In this document: one piece after another, positions 9,498 through 18,360 of the stretch
Layout of the letters: each line of letters opens with the position of its first letter
Position numbering within the stretch: the first letter of the stretch is position 1
Assembly: GCF_016863095.1 (NCBI RefSeq)
Contig: NZ_BOOF01000030.1
Span: 1-64,000 of the forward strand
Source of the DNA: Microbispora siamensis
GTDB lineage: Bacteria; Actinomycetota; Actinomycetes; Streptosporangiales; Streptosporangiaceae
Reading direction: 5' to 3'
Length of the DNA stretch: 64,000 bases
Program-made: the position numbers and the translations under genes
Notes under the pieces: model-generated
Database searches by the model: none
Told to the model about the DNA's origin: nothing
Seen by the model: only the letters and a program-made list of their open reading frames with translations

Positions 9498-10765
9498 CGA
9501 CCAGGGCCGCGATCAGCGGGACGTGGACGCTGGACGACCGGCTGGCCGGGCCGGTGGCCGAGGTGCCGGTGGAGGTGCGGCCCGGCACGGCCGCCCTCAC
9601 GGTGCGCCTGTCCTACGACCGGTCGGCCGGTGTGCTCGACCTCGGCTGCGCCGGGCCGGCCGGGTTCCGCGGCTGGTCGGGCGGCGCGCGCTCCGAGTAC
9701 ACCATCACCCCCTCCTGGGCCACCCCCGGCTACCTGCCCGGCGAGATCGAGCCCGGGGTGTGGCGGGTGCTGGTCGGGCTGCACCGGGTGCCCCTCGGCG
9801 GCCTGCCGTACGAGATCAGGGTGATCAGGCACGTGCGGCCGCCCGTCCGGCCGCGTCGGCGCCGCACCCGCTTCTCCCGCGTGCCGGGGCCCGTCCCGCC
9901 CGAGCCCGCCGCCGTACGGCGCCGCCTGCCGTCGCCGCCGGGATACCGCTGGCTCGCCGGGGACCTGCACGCGCACACCGACCACTCGGACGGGACACTG
10001 ACCGTCTACGAACTGGCCTGCGTGGCGGCCGCGGCCGGACTGGACTTCCTCGCGGTGACCGATCACAACACCGTCAGCCATCACGCGGAACTCGCGGCGG
10101 CCTCGGCGCTGGCCGGTCTCGTGCTCGTTCCGGGGCAGGAGGTGACCACCGACCTCGGGCACGCCGCCGCGCTCGGGGACGTCGGCTGGATCGACTTCCG
10201 GCGGCCCCCCGACGAGTGGGCGAAGGCCGTACGCGACCGGGGCGGGGTGCTGTCGGTCAACCATCCGGTGGCGGCCGACTGCGCCTGGCGGCACCCGATG
10301 ACCGACCGGCCGCGGGTCGTCGAGCTGTGGCACTGGAGCTGGTGGGACCGCACCTGGGGCGCGCCGCTGGCCTGGTCGCAGGCCTGGACGCACGATTCGA
10401 CCGGCGACCCGGCCGGCGACCTCGTGGTGGTGGGCGGCGGCGACTACCACCGGCCCGAGGAGGGTCACCTGCCCGGCGCGCCGACGACGTGGGTGCTCGC
10501 CGAGGGCGACGGCCGGGGCTCCGAGGCGGCCGGGGCGGTCGTACGGGCCGTGGCGGAGGGGCGGACGGCGGTGTCGGCCTCTCCCGGGGCCCCGCTGCTG
10601 CTGCGGCTGGAGGACGAGTTCCTCGCCGTGGACGCCGACGGGCTGGTGCTGTGGGGCCCGCAGACCCGGCGGGTGGTCCGCGGAGACCTCGCCCTCCTGC
10701 CGGCCCGGCCCGGGGTGCACCGGCTGGAGACGCCCGCCAACGAGGTGATGGCCGTCTGCACGTGA
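9494..10765 (+). CDS. PHP-domain metallohydrolase (CehA/McbA-like)
   Basis: Probable metal-dependent phosphoesterase or hydrolase of 423 residues. An N-terminal beta-rich domain of about 150 residues and an Arg/Pro-rich linker precede a PHP domain with its metal ligands visible: DLHAHTDHSDG, AVTDHNT, GQEVTTDLGHA, VNHP and GGDYH. The GTG start overlaps the ATPase stop (GTGA). There is no signal peptide, so it should act in the cytoplasm on an imported compound. The substrate is unknown; a phosphorylated or ester-modified sugar is plausible from context. Confidence 0.85.
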   Translation: MTTRAAISGTWTLDDRLAGPVAEVPVEVRPGTAALTVRLSYDRSAGVLDLGCAGPAGFRGWSGGARSEYTITPSWATPGYLPGEIEPGVWRVLVGLHRVPLGGLPYEIRVIRHVRPPVRPRRRRTRFSRVPGPVPPEPAAVRRRLPSPPGYRWLAGDLHAHTDHSDGTLTVYELACVAAAAGLDFLAVTDHNTVSHHAELAAASALAGLVLVPGQEVTTDLGHAAALGDVGWIDFRRPPDEWAKAVRDRGGVLSVNHPVAADCAWRHPMTDRPRVVELWHWSWWDRTWGAPLAWSQAWTHDSTGDPAGDLVVVGGGDYHRPEEGHLPGAPTTWVLAEGDGRGSEAAGAVVRAVAEGRTAVSASPGAPLLLRLEDEFLAVDADGLVLWGPQTRRVVRGDLALLPARPGVHRLETPANEVMAVCT

Positions 10766-10831
10766 CGGGGTTGTGCTCCGCCACCGATGGGGAGGTGCAG
10801 GGCAGGTCGCCGAGCGGAGGAGGGTGAGGAC

Positions 10832-12046
10832 GTGGAGACGGTGAAGGTGGGGATCGCCGGGCTTGGCGTGGTCGCGCAGGTCGTCTACCTGCCCCTGCTG
10901 GCGCGGCGGCGCGACCTGTTCCGGGTCGCGGCCGTGTGCGACCTCGACCGCGGGCACGCGGAGACGGTCGGCCGGGAGGCGGGCGTCCCGGCGTACGACG
11001 ACCCGCTGACGATGCTCGACAGGGGCGGGTTCGACGCGCTGATCGTGCTCACGCCGGGGTCCCACGGGCCGCTGGTGCGGGCCGCCCTCGAACGCGGCCT
11101 GTGGGTGCTGTGCGAGAAGCCCGTCGCCTACAGCCGGGCCGAGCTGAGCGGGTTCTCCGGCGAACGGCTGATGGCCGGCTACATGAAGCAGTACGACCCG
11201 GCCTCCCAGCGGCTCGTGGAGGCGCTGCACGAGGCCGGCGGGCCGGAGGTCGTCCGCCACCTGGACGCCACCGTGCTGCATCCCTCGGAGGAGTCGCAGC
11301 TGCTGTTCGCCCGGGCGCGGCCCGGACGGCCCGCGCCCGAACGGGTGGCCCCCTACGCGGAGGCCGACGAGCGGGCCCTCACCGCCGCGCTCGGCACGTC
11401 GTCCGAGCGGCTGCGGCGGCTGTACGCGGAGGTGCTGCTGAGCAGCATGTGCCATGAGCTGTCGCTGATGCGGCTGTTCACCGGGTCTCCCGACACGGTG
11501 GACCACGTGGCCGTGTGGCCGGTGGAGGCGTTCCCGCCGTCCCTGGAGGTGAGCGGAACGCTCGGGGGCGAGTGCTCCGGCAGGTACGGCATCCGCTGGC
11601 ACTACCTGCCGAGCTACCCGGCCTACCACGAGGTCATGACGCTGCACCACGAGCACGGCTCGCTGGAGCTGCGCTTCCCCTCCCCCTATCTGCTGAACGC
11701 GCCCACCCGGCTGACGGTCACCTGCCGGATCGGCACCACCGAGCGGACGGTCGTCAACGAGGACGTCGCCGAGGCGTTCGAACGCCAGCTGCGCGCCTTC
11801 CACCGCTTCGTCACCCAGGAAGAACCGCCGCTCACCGGACTCGACGGGGCTCTGGAGGATATCGTCACGGCGCAGCGGATCGTGCACCGGTACGCGCGGT
11901 GGGCGGGCATCCCCATCGGCGGGGAGTGCGCCCAGGAGGTCACCGGCGCGCCGCGGGAGGCGACCGCCGGGGCCGACGTCAGCAGCTACGCCGAGGAGGG
12001 CGGGAGTGGAGCCAGCGGTCACGCCGAGGAGAGCCTCAGCAGATAG
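10832..12046 (+). CDS. Gfo/Idh/MocA family oxidoreductase
   Basis: NAD(P)-dependent sugar or cyclitol dehydrogenase, 404 residues. The N-terminal Rossmann motif is GIAGLGVVAQ, and the family Lys is in CEKPVAYS. A C-terminal alpha/beta domain follows. The GTG at 10832 has GGAGGAGGG upstream. The last 40 nt overlap the start of the alpha-mannosidase in another frame, which implies coupling. The C-terminal 40 residues (Gly/Ser/Glu/Ala rich) look like an extension used mainly to reach the next start. Probable role: oxidation of a monosaccharide released by the pathway. Confidence 0.88.
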   Translation: METVKVGIAGLGVVAQVVYLPLLARRRDLFRVAAVCDLDRGHAETVGREAGVPAYDDPLTMLDRGGFDALIVLTPGSHGPLVRAALERGLWVLCEKPVAYSRAELSGFSGERLMAGYMKQYDPASQRLVEALHEAGGPEVVRHLDATVLHPSEESQLLFARARPGRPAPERVAPYAEADERALTAALGTSSERLRRLYAEVLLSSMCHELSLMRLFTGSPDTVDHVAVWPVEAFPPSLEVSGTLGGECSGRYGIRWHYLPSYPAYHEVMTLHHEHGSLELRFPSPYLLNAPTRLTVTCRIGTTERTVVNEDVAEAFERQLRAFHRFVTQEEPPLTGLDGALEDIVTAQRIVHRYARWAGIPIGGECAQEVTGAPREATAGADVSSYAEEGGSGASGHAEESLSR

Positions 12047-14804
12047 CGACAGGATCGTGGTGGTCCCGCACACGCACTGGGACCGCGAGTGGTATCTGCC
12101 CTTCCAGCGGTTCCGGGTCGGGCTGGTGCGGGCGCTCGACGAGGTCCTGGACGCCATGGCCGCCGACCCCGCCTACCGCTTCACGATGGACGGCCAGCTC
12201 GCGGCGATCGAGGACTACCTGGAGATCCGGCCCGCGCGGCGCGGCGACGTCGCCCGCTTCGTCGCCGAGGGACGGCTGGCCGTCGGGCCCTGGCTGATCC
12301 TCGCCGACGAGTTCCTGTGCTCGGGCGAGACCCTGCTGCGCAACCTGGAGTACGGCATGCGCGGCGCCGCCGCGCTCGGCGGCGCCATGCCCGTCGGTTA
12401 CCTGCCCGACCAGTTCGGCCACTGCGCCCAGATGCCGCAGATGCTGTCGCTGGCGGGGCTGCGCCTGGCGTGCCTGTGGCGCGGCGTGCCCGCGCACGTG
12501 GACCGCGACGCCTTCGACTGGACCGGCGCAGACGGCACCACGATCAGGACCATCTACCTGCCCGGCGGGTACGGCAACGCCTTCGGCCTGTTCACCGGCC
12601 CGGCCGAGGGCATGCCCGACCGCGTGACGGCCTTCGTCTCCACGGCGGAGGGCTGGGCGACGGGCAGGACGCTGCTGGCGATGTACGGCGCGGACCACTC
12701 GGCACCGGCCCGCGAGATCACCACCTCGGGGCTCCGCGTCGCCACCCTCGCCGAGGCTCTGGCCGGCTGTGACGGGCCCGGCGACGGGCTGCCTCGGGTG
12801 GTGGGCGAGTTGCGCTCGCACGCGCGGGCCAACATCCTGCCCGGCGTGATCTCGGCCCGGGTGCCGCTGAAGCAGGCCATGGCGCGGGCCGAGCGGGTCC
12901 TCACCCGCTACGCCGAGCCGATGTCCGCGCTGTGGCTCGCCGACCGGTCCGCCTGCGAGCGCCTCGTCGACATGGCCTGGCGGTCGGTGATCGCCTGCAG
13001 CGGACACGACTCGGTCACCGGGTGCGGCTCCGACGAGACCGCCCAGCAGGTGGCCGCGCGGATCGCCGAGGCCGGGCAGACTGCCCAGGCGGTCGTGGAC
13101 CTGGTCGCGGCGTCCCTCGCCGAGGCCGCGCCGAAGGGCGCGCTCGTGGTCGTCAACCCGTCCCCGTTCGAGCGGACCGGCCTGGTGCTCGCCGACCTGC
13201 CGGAGGACCGCGCGTCCCTGGCGGACGGCCGGGGGCGTCCCGTCCCGCTGCAGCGGCTCGAACACGCTCCCACACTGCTCGACGAGACCGTCATGGACGA
13301 CCTCTCGCAGCTTCTGGGGCGCGTCCACGAGCGGGAACTGTACGGCCACGAGATCGTCTCCTGGCACGCCGGGGACGGCGTGTTCACCGTCACCGTGAGC
13401 CGGTACGCCTCTGGCGCGTACGCCTACGAGGACCTGCGCCGGGCCGTCCTGGAGGCCGGTCCCGGGCCGTGGGTGGTCCGCACGGTGGCAGAGCCCGTCG
13501 TCACCGTGGCCGCGCTGGTCACCGTGCCACCGCTCGGCCGGGCCGTCCTCACCGCCCGTCCGCCCGCGTCCGGCCGGCCCGCCCCCGTCGCGGACGCCCT
13601 GCGAACCGACGCGTACGGGTTCGAGCCGGTGCTGGACAACGGGCTGCTGCGGGTGCGGGTGGCCGACGACGGGACGCTCTCGCTGCGCGGCGCGGACGGG
13701 GCCGAGGTCCACGGCGTCGGGCGGATCGTCCACGGCGGGGACGCCGGGGACACCTACAACCACGCGCCCCCGCCGGACGACCGGCTCCTCGACCGGCCCT
13801 CCCGGGTCGTCGTCGAGGAGATCTGCTCCGGCCCGCTGACCGGCGCGTACGAGATCACGCGGGTGTACGACTGGCCGGCCGGGCTCGGCGACGACGAGAC
13901 CGTGCCGACGGCCGTCACGACCCGGGTGGAGCTCAGGGCGGGCGAGCCGTTCGCGCGGTGTGAGATCACCATGGACGTGCGCTGCCGCGACCACCGCGTC
14001 CGCTGGCACGCGCCGCTGCCCCGCGCGGCGGCAGAGTCGTACGCCGAAGGGCAGTTCGCCGTGGTGCGGCGTGGCCTGGCGGCCGAGGGCGGGGGCGGCG
14101 AGCGGCCGATCCCGACCTTCCCCGCCGAGTCCTTCGCCGCCGCGGGCGGCCTGGCCGTGCTGCTCGACCACGTCACCGAGTACGAGATCATCAGGGACGA
14201 GATCAGCGGGGACGGGACCGGGATGGCGCTGACGCTCGTGCGGTCCGTCGGTTATCTGTCCAGGAACCGCAACCCCTACCGCGACGAGCCCGCCGGGCCC
14301 GAGGTGCCCACCCCGGCCGCCCAGTGCCAGGGGCCGCTGACCGTGCGCTTCGCCGTCCTGCCGTACGCGGGTGAGTGGCACGAGGCCGGGCTGCCGAGGC
14401 TCGCCGAGGAGTTCCGCCACGATCTGCTGGCCGTACCGGGCGCAGGCGCCGCCGGTGCGGACGGCCCGGTCGCAGGCGGTCGCCTCGCTATCGGTGGGAA
14501 CGGCGTCGTGATGGCCGCCCTGCGCGAGCGGGACGGACGGCTGGAGGTCCGCCTGGTGGCCGAGCATCCCACGGCCACCGAGGCGGTCGTCCGGGGAGAT
14601 TTCACCGCGGCCTGGACGGCCGGCGTGCTGGGCTCTCCCCTGAGCCCTCTGGAGGTGTCCCGCGACGAGGTGTCGCCAGACGTGTCGCCAGACGTGTCGC
14701 CGAACGTTGGGGCCGACGGACAGGGGCCCGCGGCGTCGTGGCGGACGGTGCGCGTCCCGCTGAAGCCCTTCGAGATCGCGACCGTTCATCTCGGCGGAGC
14801 CTGA
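12006..14804 (+). CDS. Alpha-mannosidase, glycoside hydrolase family 38
   Basis: Hydrolyses alpha-mannosidic bonds by a retaining, zinc-dependent mechanism. The 932-residue product has the GH38 zinc site HTHWDREWY (residues 22-30), the nucleophile region YLPDQFGHCAQ (Asp135), the LDG-type helix (CSGHDSVTGCGSDE) and a long C-terminal beta domain. No signal peptide is present, so it acts on imported substrate. The GTG start lies inside the preceding gene with GAGGAGGGC upstream. Near the C-terminus is a short repeat (VSPDVSPDVSP) encoded by a 12-bp tandem repeat. Mannosylglycerate-type or oligomannose substrates are possible; the sequence does not decide. Confidence 0.92.
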   Translation: MEPAVTPRRASADSDRIVVVPHTHWDREWYLPFQRFRVGLVRALDEVLDAMAADPAYRFTMDGQLAAIEDYLEIRPARRGDVARFVAEGRLAVGPWLILADEFLCSGETLLRNLEYGMRGAAALGGAMPVGYLPDQFGHCAQMPQMLSLAGLRLACLWRGVPAHVDRDAFDWTGADGTTIRTIYLPGGYGNAFGLFTGPAEGMPDRVTAFVSTAEGWATGRTLLAMYGADHSAPAREITTSGLRVATLAEALAGCDGPGDGLPRVVGELRSHARANILPGVISARVPLKQAMARAERVLTRYAEPMSALWLADRSACERLVDMAWRSVIACSGHDSVTGCGSDETAQQVAARIAEAGQTAQAVVDLVAASLAEAAPKGALVVVNPSPFERTGLVLADLPEDRASLADGRGRPVPLQRLEHAPTLLDETVMDDLSQLLGRVHERELYGHEIVSWHAGDGVFTVTVSRYASGAYAYEDLRRAVLEAGPGPWVVRTVAEPVVTVAALVTVPPLGRAVLTARPPASGRPAPVADALRTDAYGFEPVLDNGLLRVRVADDGTLSLRGADGAEVHGVGRIVHGGDAGDTYNHAPPPDDRLLDRPSRVVVEEICSGPLTGAYEITRVYDWPAGLGDDETVPTAVTTRVELRAGEPFARCEITMDVRCRDHRVRWHAPLPRAAAESYAEGQFAVVRRGLAAEGGGGERPIPTFPAESFAAAGGLAVLLDHVTEYEIIRDEISGDGTGMALTLVRSVGYLSRNRNPYRDEPAGPEVPTPAAQCQGPLTVRFAVLPYAGEWHEAGLPRLAEEFRHDLLAVPGAGAAGADGPVAGGRLAIGGNGVVMAALRERDGRLEVRLVAEHPTATEAVVRGDFTAAWTAGVLGSPLSPLEVSRDEVSPDVSPDVSPNVGADGQGPAASWRTVRVPLKPFEIATVHLGGA
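14667..14702 (+). repeat. 12-bp tandem repeat in the mannosidase gene
   Basis: Three in-frame copies of a 12-bp unit close to gacgtgtcgcca (14667-14678, 14679-14690, 14691-14702; two copies differ by one base), encoding repeated VSPD. It is a likely slippage site in a surface loop. Confidence 0.85.
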
Positions 14805-14821
14805 CGCCTCAGCCCGACGAG

Positions 14822-14963
14822 CCGGCCGTCAACGGGCCGGTGGATTCACTGAATCGTCAGGGCGGCTTCGTACACGCCCTCATCGCGGCGCGGTGGCGGC
14901 GGTGCGTCCGACGGGAGTTTCCGGGCCCGACGGCGGCCCTGCCGGGGGAGTGGTCCCCCCGGC
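14822..14963. terminator. Stem-loops between the convergent mannosidase and pup genes
   Basis: Two inverted repeats lie between the convergent stops. One is 6 bp (14822-14827 with 14835-14840, 7-nt loop) just after the mannosidase. The other is about 9 bp with one bulge (14941-14949 with 14954-14963, 4-nt loop), 36 nt after the pup stop. They probably end the two transcripts. Confidence 0.5.
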
Positions 14964-14998
14964 GCGGCCACCACCGGCCCGGACGCCTCCCGCCGGGG

Positions 14999-15208
14999 CT
15001 ACTGCCCGCCCTTCTGCACGTAGGAACGGACGAACTCCTCCGCGTTCTCCTCGAGGACCTCGTCGATCTCGTCCAGGATCGCGTCCACGTCGTCGGTGAG
15101 CTTCTCGTGACGCTCCTGGACGTCCGGGGACGCCTGCGCCTCGGTCTCTTCGACTTCGTGCTCCTGTCGCCCAGTCTGCTTCTGGCCGCCGGTCTCCTTG
15201 GTCGCCAT
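14999..15208 (-). CDS. pup: Prokaryotic ubiquitin-like protein Pup
   Basis: The small protein tag of the bacterial proteasome, 69 residues. It is acidic and disordered at the N-terminus, with the conserved C-terminal helix region (VDAILDEIDEVLEENAEEFV) and the terminal RSYVQKGGQ. The final Gln means it must be deamidated by Dop to Glu before PafA can ligate it. The ATG at 15208 has GGAGG 8 nt upstream. A frame open further upstream is meaningless. It is separated from prcB by about 10 kb of plus-strand sugar genes and from dop by about 4.4 kb, so it must be transcribed from its own promoter. Confidence 0.97.
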   Translation of the reverse strand: MATKETGGQKQTGRQEHEVEETEAQASPDVQERHEKLTDDVDAILDEIDEVLEENAEEFVRSYVQKGGQ

Positions 15209-15512
15209 CCCTGACACCTCCGCTGCTCGGGGGGACGCCTCTCCCCATATCTTCCCCGAACCGACCGACAATGCGCGCGAAAGAGCGCGCGATCTTCGGC
15301 CCGTCCGCTGTGGCCAGACAACCCGGTGAGCGCCGGGAAGGCAAACGCGCGGTGTCCGGCCCGGCGGCGGGCACCCCGGCCCGCCGGAACCGCGCGCGTT
15401 AGACCGGATCGTTATCGAGGTCACACTCTTCGTGGCCGCCTTTCGGCACAGAGCGACCGCGTCCGGGACGACAATTGATGGATCACGGCACGACCTAGCG
15501 CACGGGTGGTCG
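15209..15512. promoter_or_regulatory. Divergent region upstream of pup and a protein kinase gene
   Basis: About 300 bp without a convincing gene. A 6-bp stem-loop (GCGCGC at 15273-15278 and 15285-15290, loop gaaaga) lies about 65 nt upstream of pup. Promoters for pup (minus) and the kinase (plus) must be here, but no clear hexamers were recognised. Confidence 0.35.
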
Positions 15513-16604
15513 ATGGCATCGCACGCACGGCAACTGCTGGCGGATCGGTACAAACTGCTGACGCCCTTCCGGCGCGACGGCGGCGGGATCATGTGGCAGG
15601 CACACGATCTTCGCCTCAAGCGCGACGTCGCGATCAAGGAAGTGCAGCCGCCGTACCGGGTGGACGTGGCCGACCTGCCGGCCGCCCGCCGGCAGGCCCT
15701 GCGAGAGGCCCGTTCCGCGGCCCGGCTCAGCCACCCGGCCGTCATCACGGTGCACGACCTGCTGGAGGACAAGGGCCGCCTCTGGATCGTGACCGAGCTC
15801 CTGCAGGGCCTCACGCTGGGCGACACCGTCCGCCACCTCGGCCGGCTGCCGGTGCACTGGACCGCCTGGGTGGGCTTCCAACTCCTGTCGGGCGTACGGC
15901 ACGCGCACGCGATGGGCGTCGTCCACGGCGACATCCGGCCCGCCAACGTCATGCTGACCGAGGACCGGGTCGTGCTGACCGACTTCGGCATCGCCGCCTT
16001 CGACCGCGATCCCGCCGGGTCGACGACGGTGCCCGTGGCGCGGTCGGGCGCCTATCTCGCCCCGGAGCGGCTGCGCGGGAAGGGTCTGGCCCCCGCCGCC
16101 GACCTGTGGTCGTTCGGCGCGACGCTGTACTGCGGGGTCGAGGGGCGGCCGCCGTACCCGACCTCGGGCCCGCTGCCGGCCGCGGCGGTGCTGGGCCGCG
16201 AGCCGGAGCCGCCGCGCCGGGCGGGTCCGCTGCGGCCGTTGATCGAGGGCCTGTTGCGGCACGACCCGGACGAACGGCTCACGATCGATCAGGCGATGCA
16301 CGTGCTCGTGGACGTGTTGCGGCGGCAGGGCATCCCGGCGGCGACGCCGGGCCGTACGGCAGGCGAGCTGCCCAGCCGCACCACGCCCAACACGGCGCCC
16401 GACACGGCGCCCAAAACGAGCGGAGCGCACCCCTCTGGCCGCTCCTCCGGCCACGGGTGGCCCCTTGCACCCGGGGAACTCGCAGCGCCCGGAGAACTCA
16501 CCACCGGGCGCTTCCACGACGCGGATTCACGTCGCCGGGACAATCCCTACTGGCCCACCCCCACGACCGGGCCCCGCCGGCCCGGACCGCCACGCCTCCC
16601 GTAG
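15513..16604 (+). CDS. Serine/threonine protein kinase, soluble
   Basis: Hanks-type kinase of 363 residues. ATP-anchoring Lys42 is in VAIKEV, the alpha-C Glu is in LREARSAARL, the catalytic loop is HGDIRPANVML (Asp140, Asn145) and the metal motif DFG starts at Asp157. The residue before the catalytic Asp is Gly rather than Arg, so it is a non-RD kinase and may not need activation-loop phosphorylation. The kinase domain ends near 275; a Pro/Thr/Ser-rich tail without a membrane segment follows, so it is cytosolic. The ATG at 15513 is preferred; a GTG at 15432 with GAGGT upstream would add 27 residues. It stands alone on the plus strand between pup and a PepSY gene. Confidence 0.88.
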   Translation: MASHARQLLADRYKLLTPFRRDGGGIMWQAHDLRLKRDVAIKEVQPPYRVDVADLPAARRQALREARSAARLSHPAVITVHDLLEDKGRLWIVTELLQGLTLGDTVRHLGRLPVHWTAWVGFQLLSGVRHAHAMGVVHGDIRPANVMLTEDRVVLTDFGIAAFDRDPAGSTTVPVARSGAYLAPERLRGKGLAPAADLWSFGATLYCGVEGRPPYPTSGPLPAAAVLGREPEPPRRAGPLRPLIEGLLRHDPDERLTIDQAMHVLVDVLRRQGIPAATPGRTAGELPSRTTPNTAPDTAPKTSGAHPSGRSSGHGWPLAPGELAAPGELTTGRFHDADSRRRDNPYWPTPTTGPRRPGPPRLP

Positions 16605-16704
16605 CCTCCGGGCCGCCGGGCCTCCGGCTTCGCGGGGCGGGACGCGCCGGGCGACTCCCCCGGGTTCGCGGCCGGGGAAGCCGCCCGTGCCCGCCTCCCT
16701 GTGA

Positions 16705-17034
16705 TCAGTCGTCGTGGTGGGCGCGGAACTTGACGATCCGCCCGGTCGCGATCGCGACGTAGACCTCGTACTCCCGGTGGCTCTTGCGCAGCTCGACCTT
16801 CCAGGTGCGGTGGCCGTGCTCCCACTCGCGTTCGACCTCGGTCACCCGCGCGCCGGGCACCCGCCTCGTCGCGATCGCGATCGCCTGGCTCCGGGTGACC
16901 GAAGTCTGGGAGACGGAAGCGGAGGCGTTCGCGGAGAGAGGGGCGGGCACGGCGGCGGCGACGGCGGTTCCCCCGGCGGCCAGAGCGGCGACGGTGACGG
17001 CGGCGGCGAGAGCGATCTTCGTTGTCTTTCTCAT
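16705..17034 (-). CDS. Secreted PepSY-domain protein
   Basis: A 109-residue exported protein. A signal peptide covers about residues 1-33, and a single PepSY domain follows (TRSQAIAIATRRVPGARVTEVERE, then TWKVELRKSHREYEVYVAIATGRIVKF). Such proteins commonly modulate proteases or sensor kinases in the envelope. It lies 35 nt downstream of a histidine kinase on the same strand and is likely its accessory output or sensor partner. Confidence 0.85.
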   Translation of the reverse strand: MRKTTKIALAAAVTVAALAAGGTAVAAAVPAPLSANASASVSQTSVTRSQAIAIATRRVPGARVTEVEREWEHGHRTWKVELRKSHREYEVYVAIATGRIVKFRAHHDD

Positions 17035-17069
17035 GCCCCGAGGTTCGCAGCGATCATGCTAGGGCCGCG

Positions 17070-18356
17070 CTAAGAGATCCCTAAAACAGGGCCTGAGCCC
17101 AAGAGCAGGCGCACCTCGGCGCCCCCGAGGTCCGATCGGCCGACGGCCAGGGAGCCGCCCGAGTCCTCGGCCACGCGGCGGGCGATGTCCAGCCCGAGCC
17201 CCGTCGAGCCCGCGCCGCTCTCCCCGCGTCGCGGCGGATCGCCGGGGCCGAAGCCGGGTCCGGCGTCCGAGACCGTCAGGGTCACCGCCCCACCCGGCCC
17301 GGAGGCCAGGCGTACGCGGAAGGACGTCCCGTCGGGGGTGTGCGCGAAGACGTTGCCGAGGAGCGCGTCGACGCAGTCGGCCAGGTCCTCGGCCGGGACC
17401 GCCACCGGCAGCGGGCCGGGCGCGAGGTCGAGCGCGAAGGTCCTGGACTGGTCCTCCGCCAGCACCGACCAGAATTCCACTCTGTCGCGCACCACCGCGA
17501 CGGCGTCGCAGGAGGCCCGTTCCCGCGACCGCCGCCGCACATCGTTGATCACGGCCGTGACCGCCCGCTCCAGCGCGTCGACGCGGGCCTCCATCCTGGC
17601 CGCCTCGCCGGGGTCGGTCAGCGACTCCGCTTCGAGCCGCAGGCCGGTCAGAGGGGTGCGGAGCCGGTGGGAGACGTCCGCCACCATCTCGCGCTCCTCG
17701 GCGAGCAGGTCGGAGATGCGTCCCGCGAGGTGGTTGAGGGCCAGGCCCGCCGTACGGACCTCGGGCGGGCCCTGCGGGGCCGCCCTGGCGGTCAGGTCGC
17801 CCTTCGCGAGGCGGTGGGAGACCTGGGCGAGCGCGGTGGTGGGCCGCACGACCGCGCGGGCGAGACGGTCGGCGACCAGGATGCCGACCCCCACCAGGGC
17901 GACCCCCAGGACCAGCAGCGCGAGCCACGTCCGGTGGACGCCGCGGTCGAGGTCGTCGTCGCCGAGGAAGGCACGGACGACGGCGGTGCCGCCCGGCGCC
18001 CCCTGCACCGCCACCAGGATCTCCCTGCCGCCCGGCACGGCGGCGGTCAGGCTCCGGCCGCGTGCGGCCAGGTCGACGGCGCGGGTGCGGGCCGCCACGG
18101 CCCCGAGCACGCGGCCGTCCGCGAGGAAGACCGTGACGGGGTGCCCGCTCGACGCGCCCGCCTGCTCGGCGGTCAGCCGCAGCGTCTCCTCGTCCACCGC
18201 GCCGACGGCCACCGCGACGGACTCGGCGGCCCGGGTCGCGGAGGCGACTGCCTCGCTGTGCGCCACCGACCGCACCAGCAACGCCAACGGCACCAGCAGC
18301 GACACCAGGACGAGCGACGTGGTCGCCGCGACGAGGGCCGCGAGCCAGCGCCTCAT
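17070..18356 (-). CDS. Sensor histidine kinase (HAMP, HisKA, HATPase)
   Basis: Membrane sensor of 428 residues. Membrane segments are at about 8-30 and 143-165, flanking an extracytoplasmic loop of some 110 residues. HAMP follows, then the phospho-acceptor His230 in EREMVADVSHRLRTPLTGL, then an ATPase domain with NVFAHTPDG (N box), DAGPGFGPGD (G1) and GLGLDIARRVAEDSGG (G2). Its start is 4 nt after the response regulator stop, so the two form an operon with the PepSY gene downstream. The ligand is unknown. Confidence 0.93.
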   Translation of the reverse strand: MRRWLAALVAATTSLVLVSLLVPLALLVRSVAHSEAVASATRAAESVAVAVGAVDEETLRLTAEQAGASSGHPVTVFLADGRVLGAVAARTRAVDLAARGRSLTAAVPGGREILVAVQGAPGGTAVVRAFLGDDDLDRGVHRTWLALLVLGVALVGVGILVADRLARAVVRPTTALAQVSHRLAKGDLTARAAPQGPPEVRTAGLALNHLAGRISDLLAEEREMVADVSHRLRTPLTGLRLEAESLTDPGEAARMEARVDALERAVTAVINDVRRRSRERASCDAVAVVRDRVEFWSVLAEDQSRTFALDLAPGPLPVAVPAEDLADCVDALLGNVFAHTPDGTSFRVRLASGPGGAVTLTVSDAGPGFGPGDPPRRGESGAGSTGLGLDIARRVAEDSGGSLAVGRSDLGGAEVRLLLGSGPVLGIS

Positions 18357-18360
18357 CGGC

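Noticed and set aside
9464-12157. 897-residue open frame on the minus strand
   Set aside because: Covers the PHP and oxidoreductase genes in antisense; those have clear catalytic motifs, this frame has none.
12036-14789. 917-residue open frame on the minus strand
   Set aside because: Shadow of the GH38 mannosidase gene, with repeated His/Arg/Gly composition and no motifs.
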